64,000 nt of DNA. It comes from Vibrio sp. LaRot3 (lineage in GTDB: Bacteria > Pseudomonadota > Gammaproteobacteria > Enterobacterales > Vibrionaceae). The DNA lies in NCBI RefSeq assembly GCF_027587025.1, contig NZ_JAPPTI010000001.1, positions 310,001 to 374,000 of the forward strand, written 5' to 3'. Of the stretch, positions 7,197 to 14,353 are shown piece by piece. A program made the position numbers and the translations under genes. The notes beneath the pieces were generated by a model. It was given only the letters and a program-made list of their open reading frames with translations. It did not search any database and was not told where the DNA came from. Positions within the stretch are counted from its first letter, which is position 1. Every line of letters starts with the position of its first letter.

Positions 7197-9596
7197 ATGG
7201 CTACAGAAAAGAAACAAGAGAGCGCTAGCAAAGCGCAAAGAGCAAAACCCAAGTGGTTCGCGATAACACTGTTTGTTATGTCGCTGTGTTACCTGATTCC
7301 AGAGGTGGTGTTTAACGCCAAGCTGGTAGAGGTTGCAGGGGGAGGGAGCGTCGATGATCAAACGCTTCATCTTGTTGAGCTATTTGGTCGTACCATTTCG
7401 GGTATTGGCGTTACTTTATTGATCGCGGATTTATTGCTAAAAGGGCGATTAGTTAGCAGCGTGCCAAGAGCCATGATGAGTTTTTCTCTCGTGGCTTTAA
7501 TTGTTTGGCCAACGGTGTTCTTTGGTCAAAAACTTCTTATCTATAAATTTTTGGTTGAACCATCGACATCGCAGCAACGTCAAGAAGCCTTCTTTGCTTC
7601 GATATTGCGCTCAAGTTTGGCCGCCAATGCGGTGCAGATATCTGGTCTTCCTTACGACTCAAAACATGCGACGTCGCCAACGGAAATGACGTTTTTAGCC
7701 ATGATGGGGGGCCTTGTTTATGCGAACGATGAGTTCATCCATCATGTCGATGATAAAAAACGTCAGATCCTAAATCGTTATATCGAAAACAAAGCGAACA
7801 GTCAGTTTGATGATTACTTCAACGATTACAAAAACATGCGTTCTGAAGTGTTGTCTTCTTACAAGCAATACCAAGCGGGTGTCGATAAGTACAACAAGAA
7901 CATGCGTCAGGTGCCAAGCATGGCAAATGAAGCATGGGAAGATGTAGAAACGCAGATTGCTAAAGGTTGGAAAGATTACCGTAACGCGGAGAAAGCGTAT
8001 CTCGCTAGAGCAGAAGCTCGCGCGCAGAAGGTTGCACCGAAAATTTACGATCACTTTGAAGATCGTAACCGTTGTATCGACCGCTATGGCGGCAAGAGCA
8101 ATAAACGTGATCGCCTCAATCGTTGTATTACCGATGAAGAAAAGCAATACGCAAGAACACTGAAAAACGCAGGTATTCCGTATAAGGATATGGATTACTG
8201 GCTGAAGCGAGAAGTACGCAGAACTAAGGGCGAAACCTCGCTATCTGAAACCGCCATGACGTTGGGCTTGTCAGCGGTATTGGCGGGTTTAGAGATTGCC
8301 ACCGGCGATGCGGGTAAGCAAGATGTACGAGAAGTGTTCACCAATGAGGTGGCTCACTATACGCCACGTATCTTAGTGTTATGGAAAGATAAGTTTAAGC
8401 GTGAAACGGGATACCCAATGGGTATTCGCAGTATCAAAGAGTTTCGTCACCACTCAGTCACTGTGCAGAAAGTGCGCTCTAAAGTGGCACAAAAAGGCAT
8501 TCACCTTAAAAAGAGTTGGCGTGTATCTCAGATCTCTGCCTTTAAGAATACGGTAAAAGCACAAGCTCGTAAGAAGATTGACCAGAAGTGGGAAGCCGAA
8601 ATGGCAAGTCGTGGCATGGATATGAAGCCAAACTTGTCTTGGAAGTCCTTCCAGAAGGACCCGCAAATTCAAGCTCGCATATTAAAGGCAATGGGTGAAC
8701 GTAATTACGTGAAACCAATGATGGCGGACTGGAACAATAAGCAGTTCTATACCAAAGTCGTAAAGGTGAACATCAAGCGCGAGACGCAATACTGGCTTCG
8801 TTATATCGAGTCGGCTCGTTCACAGTTCGAAGATGGCGCACCATTGGCTGAAAATGGTAAGTCAGCGCTTCGTTCTATTATCGTTCCGCCGATTTCTATG
8901 TCGCTGTCACTGCTGTTGGTGCTACTGACCGTCGTTAAGTTGCCGTTTAAGTTCTGGGCGTTAATTGATTACGATAAGGACTTTGAACATGAGCAAAAAC
9001 CGTGGGAGAAATATGTCAGCCCAGCGTTGTCAGCACTGCTGATTATTGCGGTGTTTGCCGTGCCTCTGTTGGTGGGCAGTTCTAAGTTTACCGAAGAGAA
9101 ATCGACCACGAGTTACTTCTTAGATAAGTTTGATGAGACTGTATCACCTATTGGCTCAATTGCGCTTAAGTGGGTGCTGCATACTCAGCCTGTTGTGCAG
9201 CCAATTGGCGCGAAGTTTGATGACAACATGAAGATTACCGAGTTGTTCAAAAACACCCTAGAGCACTCGATAGGTGAAATGGACAAAGTGGTGATGGCGA
9301 AGCTAAATCCGCCTAAATCCTTAGCTTCAGACGAGATGCGCCAAGGTTTTGAAGATCAAAAGCAGGCGATTACTCAATCTGGTCAGCTGGTCGATTTGCC
9401 ATTTACGGTGAAGACTAATGCGCCGAACGCTAAGATTCGTGTTATGAACATCAAGCCACGATATCGAGCGGGCATGAAGCTTCCTTCCGGCAACTATCAT
9501 GTTGAAGTGAGTGCGCCGGGTTATCAAACCAAGCGGGTTTGGGTTGCCCATAGTAAAGGACGTGACACACACCAAGTGAACGTATCGAAGAGCTAA
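7197..9596 (+). CDS. Large membrane protein with C-terminal PEGA-like domain
   Basis: A 799-residue protein, last of the cluster, 9 bases after the lipoprotein gene. Three hydrophobic segments lie at about 20-42, 60-82 and 88-112, then a long polar, Lys/Arg-rich central region (about 150-555), then two strong spans at about 559-577 and 606-628. Residues about 733-799 read like a PEGA domain, with the typical SGNYHVEVSAPGY turn. PEGA domains occur on extracytoplasmic parts of surface and secretion-associated proteins. I know no family for the whole. Inference: membrane platform of the FtsK-like machine. A perfect terminator follows 10 bases after the stop. Confidence 0.75.
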   Translation: MATEKKQESASKAQRAKPKWFAITLFVMSLCYLIPEVVFNAKLVEVAGGGSVDDQTLHLVELFGRTISGIGVTLLIADLLLKGRLVSSVPRAMMSFSLVALIVWPTVFFGQKLLIYKFLVEPSTSQQRQEAFFASILRSSLAANAVQISGLPYDSKHATSPTEMTFLAMMGGLVYANDEFIHHVDDKKRQILNRYIENKANSQFDDYFNDYKNMRSEVLSSYKQYQAGVDKYNKNMRQVPSMANEAWEDVETQIAKGWKDYRNAEKAYLARAEARAQKVAPKIYDHFEDRNRCIDRYGGKSNKRDRLNRCITDEEKQYARTLKNAGIPYKDMDYWLKREVRRTKGETSLSETAMTLGLSAVLAGLEIATGDAGKQDVREVFTNEVAHYTPRILVLWKDKFKRETGYPMGIRSIKEFRHHSVTVQKVRSKVAQKGIHLKKSWRVSQISAFKNTVKAQARKKIDQKWEAEMASRGMDMKPNLSWKSFQKDPQIQARILKAMGERNYVKPMMADWNNKQFYTKVVKVNIKRETQYWLRYIESARSQFEDGAPLAENGKSALRSIIVPPISMSLSLLLVLLTVVKLPFKFWALIDYDKDFEHEQKPWEKYVSPALSALLIIAVFAVPLLVGSSKFTEEKSTTSYFLDKFDETVSPIGSIALKWVLHTQPVVQPIGAKFDDNMKITELFKNTLEHSIGEMDKVVMAKLNPPKSLASDEMRQGFEDQKQAITQSGQLVDLPFTVKTNAPNAKIRVMNIKPRYRAGMKLPSGNYHVEVSAPGYQTKRVWVAHSKGRDTHQVNVSKS

Positions 9597-9606
9597 TTGT
9601 CTTGAT

Positions 9607-9637
9607 AGCCCCTGCGAATATGCAGGGGCTTTTTTTA
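9607..9637 (+). terminator. Rho-independent terminator after the FtsK-like operon
   Basis: A perfect 9-bp stem, AGCCCCTGC (9607-9615) with GCAGGGGCT (9622-9630), is followed by seven T. It ends the operon that begins before 125. Confidence 0.9.
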
Positions 9638-9730
9638 TTGAAGTAATACAGCCTAGTGGAGTTGTTTTTTTAAACACACGCCACAACATCAACTAGAGTA
9701 GAAGGTAAATAAAACAATAAGGAAAAGGTT

Positions 9731-10588
9731 ATGGCCGACAATTACACGCCTCCAAAAGTTTGGACAGAAGATACCGAAACTGGTGGAACTTGGGCGAGCA
9801 TTAACCGACCGACAGCTGGCGCAAGACATGAAAAAGCGCTGCCTGTGGGTGAGCATGCTCTTCAACTCTACTCAATGGGCACACCAAATGGTCAAAAGGT
9901 AACAATTATGCTTGAGGAGCTATTGGCCTTAGGTGTTACCGAAGCGGAATATGACGCTTACATGATCCGTATTGGTGAGGGCGACCAGTTCTCGTCTGGC
10001 TTTGTCGAAGCCAATCCAAACTCAAAAATCCCTGCCCTTGTCGATCACTCTCAACAACCCGCTTTGAATGTGTTTGAGTCGGGTAATATCTTGCTGTACT
10101 TGGCAGAAAAATTTGGCCAATTGATTCCTCAAGATTTTGCTAAACGAACTCAGATGATGAACTGGCTATTTTGGTTACAAGGCAGTGCACCATACCTAGG
10201 TGGTGGATTTGGTCATTTCTATGCTTACGCACCAGAGAAGTTTGAATACCCGATCAATCGCTTTACGATGGAAACCAAACGCCAACTGGATTTACTGGAT
10301 AAACATCTGGCGCAAAACACGTATTTAGCTGGTGATGAATACACCATTGCCGATATTGCCACTTGGCCTTGGTATGGCAACCTAGTGTTAGGCAGAGCCT
10401 ATGATGCGGCTGAGTTTTTAGACGTGGAAAGCTATCCAAACTTAATCCGTTGGGCAAAACAGATTGACCAGCGAGAAGCGGTTCAACGCGGGCGTATTGT
10501 TAATAAAGCTTGGGGTGAAGAATGGGAGCAGCTCGAAGAGCGCCACAGTGCAGAAGACATTGATAAAGTGCTAGCAAAGCGCCCATGA
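9731..10588 (+). CDS. yghU: YghU-type glutathione S-transferase / disulfide-bond oxidoreductase
   Basis: The 285 residues match the Nu-class GST YghU along their whole length, including the family-specific N-terminal extension (PPKVWTEDTETGGTWASINRP). The thioredoxin-like domain (about 45-130) carries the SMGTPNGQKV glutathione-site loop, the NPNSKIPAL cis-Pro segment and FESGNILLYL; the all-helical C-terminal domain follows, with GDEYTIADIATWPW near 205-220. YghU binds two glutathiones and reduces disulfide substrates and organic hydroperoxides in the cytoplasm. An AAGGAAAAGG box precedes the ATG. It is a single-gene unit between two terminators and appears unrelated to its neighbours. Confidence 0.93.
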   Translation: MADNYTPPKVWTEDTETGGTWASINRPTAGARHEKALPVGEHALQLYSMGTPNGQKVTIMLEELLALGVTEAEYDAYMIRIGEGDQFSSGFVEANPNSKIPALVDHSQQPALNVFESGNILLYLAEKFGQLIPQDFAKRTQMMNWLFWLQGSAPYLGGGFGHFYAYAPEKFEYPINRFTMETKRQLDLLDKHLAQNTYLAGDEYTIADIATWPWYGNLVLGRAYDAAEFLDVESYPNLIRWAKQIDQREAVQRGRIVNKAWGEEWEQLEERHSAEDIDKVLAKRP

Positions 10589-10612
10589 ATGGCTTGAATC
10601 CATTAATGAAAT

Positions 10613-10637
10613 AGCCCTCATATAAGAGGGCTTTTTT
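10613..10637 (+). terminator. Rho-independent terminator after yghU
   Basis: Stem AGCCCTC (10613-10619) with GAGGGCT (10626-10632), followed by a T run. Confidence 0.85.
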
Positions 10638-10681
10638 GTATTCAGAGAACTGTTTGTTTTCAGAGAACAATGAAAAGCCGT

Positions 10682-11449
10682 TTAGTTGTTTGTGTAAGGT
10701 ACGATCAATACCGCGTCTTTTACCGCAAAATTTGCCGCTGCTTGTTCACTGCTTTGGCGGCCAATAACTGACGCTCTTGGGATGACGACAAACACCACCT
10801 GAGGTTTGTCCGTTACTTTTTTACCGCGCTCTAAATCTTTGTCTAATCGATAGGCATCAATATAAACTGTAAGCACCGTATCTTTGTTGTCACGTTGTCG
10901 AACGAAGAAAGATCCCAGTTCATGCACTGCCCCCCACACCGAATTAAGCGGATTCTCTTTGGCACTAGGCAAGTAGATGTCGTAACTGCGGTTGGGCATA
11001 GAGTTAGAAACATTATTGATTGATACGGTTAGACGATTATCAACATATTGCCCACCTTGAAAGGGCTTTCCTTCGCGTTTTTTATTGTCAAAGCTTGCGC
11101 CTTGGCAGGAGCGCGTTTGCGGTTTTTTCTGATTAAAACGGTAAGTGGCGCAGCTAAATTCAGCCACCAATTTTTGAATTCCCTTAACTAAATTGGGGGA
11201 GGCATACGCATCTAACTCATATTGACTTAGCGTACGGATTTTAGGAAAAAGTTCAGGTGCAGAGTCACGCCATTTGGCGTTGTAAGCGAGCGGAATAAAG
11301 CGATTGTCTTCGATGGCAACTTTCAGAACGTTGTTGGTGTCATATACTCGTGTGCCTTTGTCATCAATACTGACCCAAGCTAAATTATTGTAGTTTGCAG
11401 TGGCAAAGCCAGAAAACAGTCCAAGCAGGCTAAGCAGTAGTAAACGCAT
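10682..11449 (-). CDS. Exported protein of unknown function (255 aa)
   Basis: No family recognised. The start has an excellent AAGGAAGGAG box. Residues 1-18 are a Sec signal peptide (MRLLLLSLLGLFSGFATA), so the mature protein is periplasmic or secreted. It carries two Cys (in SCATYRF and RSCQGASF) that could form a disulfide; the segment up to about 130 resembles the surface-adhesin-like or YkuD-free exported proteins that begin with WVSIDDKGTRVYDTN, but I cannot assign it. The C-terminus ends in VKDAVLIVPYTNN. It is divergent from the lipoprotein gene at 11661, so the 211-base gap holds both promoters. Confidence 0.75.
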   Translation of the reverse strand: MRLLLLSLLGLFSGFATANYNNLAWVSIDDKGTRVYDTNNVLKVAIEDNRFIPLAYNAKWRDSAPELFPKIRTLSQYELDAYASPNLVKGIQKLVAEFSCATYRFNQKKPQTRSCQGASFDNKKREGKPFQGGQYVDNRLTVSINNVSNSMPNRSYDIYLPSAKENPLNSVWGAVHELGSFFVRQRDNKDTVLTVYIDAYRLDKDLERGKKVTDKPQVVFVVIPRASVIGRQSSEQAAANFAVKDAVLIVPYTNN

Positions 11450-11572
11450 TAAATGCTCCTTCCTTGTTCAGCAATCAATCCTTAATCTACTTTGACATGA
11501 AATTTATAAAAATTCGCCTGTTATCAGAGCGCTACATGAGTTCATCGGCACAAATGTGCAATAAAGTGAAAA

Positions 11573-11604
11573 AACTTTGCGTATATTTGGTTGGTTTTCG
11601 TACC
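11573..11604 (+). promoter_or_regulatory. Candidate ECF-sigma promoter, copy 1
   Basis: AACTTTGCGT (11573-11582), a 16-base spacer, then CGTACC (11599-11604). The same two blocks with the same spacing occur at 17339-17370. It lies 56 bases before the lipoprotein start, and the gene for an ECF sigma factor lies just downstream. An ECF -35 with an AAC core and a CGT-type -10 is the usual form. Confidence 0.65.
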
Positions 11605-11660
11605 TAATACTATTGATTGAGATTTGGCACTCTTACCTCATCAACACGAGGAGAGTTCAA

Positions 11661-13601
11661 ATGAGACCATTACTATTACCTATTTTAGTTTCCACCGCCC
11701 TAGTTGGATGTAATGGGGGTAGTAGCGCAGATTCAGCCCCTGAACTTGGCGGCCAATTGCGTACCTTAACCGCCATTGATGGCTATCTAACTAATGCGCA
11801 AGTGATGACAGGGCCAAACTGCACCATAGAGTTAGGTGTCACCAATCAACAAGGCCAATATTCAATCACTGAGCAGCAGTTAAACGATGGCATTTGTATC
11901 CAAGCGGTGGCGGGTGAAACGGTTGATTTAAGCCGAGGCGTGGTCACAAGCGATTTCTCTCTGAAAGCCGCAGATGGCTTTGTTGTCTCACCATATTCGC
12001 ACATGGTGGCTGAGTATCAGGCACAGGGTCAGTCACTTACTCAAGCGAAGCAGAAAGTGGTTGATTTGGTCAGTGCATTAGGCGCAGACAGCGACTTGGT
12101 GTTTTCCGATTATCTGCAAACGGCTCAGCAAGGCAGTGATTCTGCTCAAGCGGTGGCGATGATTGGTGAAACATTAGTTGATCACCAATCGAATTCCATT
12201 GAGCAGCAAGCTGCTGTTGTTGAAGCTATCGTGGCTGATGTTGCTCCTGCTGTTGTTGATCCTAATACAGATTTTAGTGATGACTACGTGCCAACCGTGA
12301 CGGTTAATCAAGATGGTTCGGTGCAGGTGGATGCTAACCATAAGCCGAGTCTGATCGAAGCGATGCAACCTGATGATCAAATCGCTTGGATGGGTTTGCC
12401 TTATCCCGTAGTGGATGTGTCTGAGTGGTTTGAAGACAAAGACGCAGATTCTCTATCTTACGAGTTAGATATTGCCAATGAAGACACCACGTTAGGCCTC
12501 TCGATTGACCCGACCAACTTACTGCAAGGAACGCCAGATAAGCTGGGTACGTTTGAAGTGTTTGTAGTGGCGGTTGACGAACATGGTACTCGCTCTCATG
12601 CGTCTTCTTTTACGCTAAACATTCGTGATCAAAATAATGCACCGCAGTTAGACAGCCAAGTAAACAGTCAGCTGCAAACGCTGCTCAACCAGCAAAATAT
12701 TGTGCAAGACTCCGCATACAGTCAATCTTTTCCATTAACGGGTTTATTCACCGATGCTGATGGGGATGCAGTGACTTACAGTCTTGTTTCTTCTACTGCG
12801 CCTAATGGTTTGAATTGGGCGGTGCAAGGTGAACAGTTAGTCGCATCAGGAACACCCACACAAGTTGGCGCTTATCAACTTGAGCTACGCAGCAGTGATG
12901 GCTACGAGCTAAGCGCATCGACACAATTTAATTACCAAGTAGTCGCGCCAGCAGCGGATATGCCGCCAGTGGTTAATCCGACCAAAGCCACTGAAATGCA
13001 AGCATGGTTAACCAGTTTGGCGTGGCAGGAAGGGGTGTACATTAAATCGAGTTTTGATACTAGCGGACTATTTAGTGATGAAGGGCATGTCAGCATTAAA
13101 ACCAGCGGCTTTGGCGTCGATGGCATGATGAGTTGGATTGATGCTAATGAGCATGTGCACTTTGAAGGTACGCCTACACGTGAAGCCACTTTTTCCTTTG
13201 ACGTATTAGGTATTGACGAGCAGGGACAAACTTCAGACTTTACGCTTTATGGCAAAGTCAATGTCGCGGGTAACGGTAAGCCAGTATTGGATTGGGTTGA
13301 GTATTCAAAAGTTGAAGCTGAAATATCCGCATGGGATCTCACACAAGGTGTCCCGTTCACAACGTCAATTGATGTGTCAGGGTTATACAGTGACCCTGAA
13401 GGTGACGCACTGACACTCAAACCAAGTGGTTCTGATGTCGGTCTTGTCTACACCATTGACCAACAAGGCGTACTGCATGTAACGGGTACACCGAATAGAG
13501 TATACGACAGTAACCCTATCTATATTTCGGCAAACGATTCGGCTGGTGGCACAGATAACTCGCGCTGGACAGACGCAAGATTTGTTTTCCAGATTCATTG
13601 A
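11661..13601 (+). CDS. Lipoprotein with Ig/cadherin-like repeats
   Basis: The ATG at 11661 has a GAGGAGAG box and begins a lipoprotein signal with lipobox LVGC (Cys near 17); the longer frame upstream runs through the promoter and is not real. The 646-residue product has an N-terminal domain resembling carboxypeptidase-regulatory folds (AIDGYLTNAQV), then about three putative Ig/cadherin-like repeats, each with a GLFTDADGDAVTYSL-type DxDGD calcium-binding signature (near 260, 385 and 575) and a GTP..G..F repeat end. Such modules mediate surface adhesion or cell-wall contact. It likely sits in the outer membrane. Position behind the repeated ECF-type promoter and before the sigma gene suggests it is a target of that sigma factor. 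Confidence 0.85.
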   Translation: MRPLLLPILVSTALVGCNGGSSADSAPELGGQLRTLTAIDGYLTNAQVMTGPNCTIELGVTNQQGQYSITEQQLNDGICIQAVAGETVDLSRGVVTSDFSLKAADGFVVSPYSHMVAEYQAQGQSLTQAKQKVVDLVSALGADSDLVFSDYLQTAQQGSDSAQAVAMIGETLVDHQSNSIEQQAAVVEAIVADVAPAVVDPNTDFSDDYVPTVTVNQDGSVQVDANHKPSLIEAMQPDDQIAWMGLPYPVVDVSEWFEDKDADSLSYELDIANEDTTLGLSIDPTNLLQGTPDKLGTFEVFVVAVDEHGTRSHASSFTLNIRDQNNAPQLDSQVNSQLQTLLNQQNIVQDSAYSQSFPLTGLFTDADGDAVTYSLVSSTAPNGLNWAVQGEQLVASGTPTQVGAYQLELRSSDGYELSASTQFNYQVVAPAADMPPVVNPTKATEMQAWLTSLAWQEGVYIKSSFDTSGLFSDEGHVSIKTSGFGVDGMMSWIDANEHVHFEGTPTREATFSFDVLGIDEQGQTSDFTLYGKVNVAGNGKPVLDWVEYSKVEAEISAWDLTQGVPFTTSIDVSGLYSDPEGDALTLKPSGSDVGLVYTIDQQGVLHVTGTPNRVYDSNPIYISANDSAGGTDNSRWTDARFVFQIH

Positions 13602-13610
13602 TTTAGCTTT

Positions 13611-13635
13611 GCAGTGGCGATTTGCTCGCCACTGC
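13611..13635. other. Perfect 10-bp inverted repeat after the lipoprotein gene
   Basis: GCAGTGGCGA (13611-13620) and TCGCCACTGC (13626-13635) can form a hairpin with a 5-base loop. No T run follows, so it may be a Rho-dependent pause, an mRNA stabiliser or a weak terminator before the sigma gene. Confidence 0.6.
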
Positions 13636-13759
13636 GGCTAGAAACTCGATAAATTTGAATGGAATGAAGGAAATAGTTAACAAAACCGATCAGGTTGAAT
13701 ATGGCAAAGCGCAAGATTCTTGTACGATAGAGCCCGACGAACTCATAGGGATCACAATC

Positions 13760-14347
13760 ATGTCATTACAAGATATTGAGCACGCGACTCAACTATTGAT
13801 TGGTTGGCAAAGCCGAGATAAGCAAGCGAGCCAAGAGCTATTTAAGCACGTTTATGCCGATATTAAAGCGGTAATCACTAAGCTAACTCAAACTAAGCGA
13901 CCAACAGATACTTTATTGCAAGACAGCTCAGTAACCGAATTAGCAAATGAATCGGTAATCAAGCTGCACCGTTGGCGTCAAGATGAAGTACCGATGGAAA
14001 GCCGCCGAGATTTTTTTGAGTATGTTCGTGTTTCTGTTTGGCATTTATTGTTTGGTATTCCTCATCACAAATTAGCCGATGGTGACGAAGAAAAAACACA
14101 GCTGATTGAGCAAGTTGATGAAGTGATGCCGGCAAGCTTTTCTAGCCAGCATGAGCTTAATAGAGACCTCTATCTCGCCTTAGAAGAAATGAGAGAGCGC
14201 TACCCGCGCCAATATGAAGTGTTTGAGATGAAGCATTTCACCATAACCAATAATAGCCAAATAGCCGAACTGCTAGAGATTTCAAAACGTACCGTAGATA
14301 ACGATTTGAAATTTGCTCAAGTTTGGCTGCAAAAGAGATTGAGATAA
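13760..14347 (+). CDS. ECF sigma factor, EcfP/ECF43-like
   Basis: The ATG at 13760 has an AGGGA box and gives 195 residues. Region 2 spans about 25-90 and region 4 about 135-195 with a clear helix-turn-helix (NSQIAELLEISKRTVDNDLKFA). No anti-sigma gene is present; a Ser/Thr kinase gene follows 6 bases later. This pairing is the ECF43 type, of which V. parahaemolyticus EcfP, activated by phosphorylation of a Thr in region 2.2 by kinase PknT, is the described example. Here the matching stretch reads DSSVTELANES, so Thr59 is the likely phosphosite (inference). Target promoters are probably those at 11573 and 17339. Confidence 0.85.
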   Translation: MSLQDIEHATQLLIGWQSRDKQASQELFKHVYADIKAVITKLTQTKRPTDTLLQDSSVTELANESVIKLHRWRQDEVPMESRRDFFEYVRVSVWHLLFGIPHHKLADGDEEKTQLIEQVDEVMPASFSSQHELNRDLYLALEEMRERYPRQYEVFEMKHFTITNNSQIAELLEISKRTVDNDLKFAQVWLQKRLR

Positions 14348-14353
14348 CTTTTT

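Noticed and set aside
7770..8147. Antisense frame of 125 residues
   Set aside because: Lies fully in the opposite frame of the large membrane protein gene, with no start signal; a shadow of it.
11577..11660. TTG start extending the Ig-like lipoprotein by 28 residues
   Set aside because: It would run through the promoter blocks and put residues ahead of a clear lipoprotein signal; the ATG at 11661 has the ribosome site.
13622..13759. TTG start extending the ECF sigma factor by 46 residues
   Set aside because: It begins within the hairpin after the lipoprotein gene and the extra part does not match sigma factors; ATG at 13760 fits.
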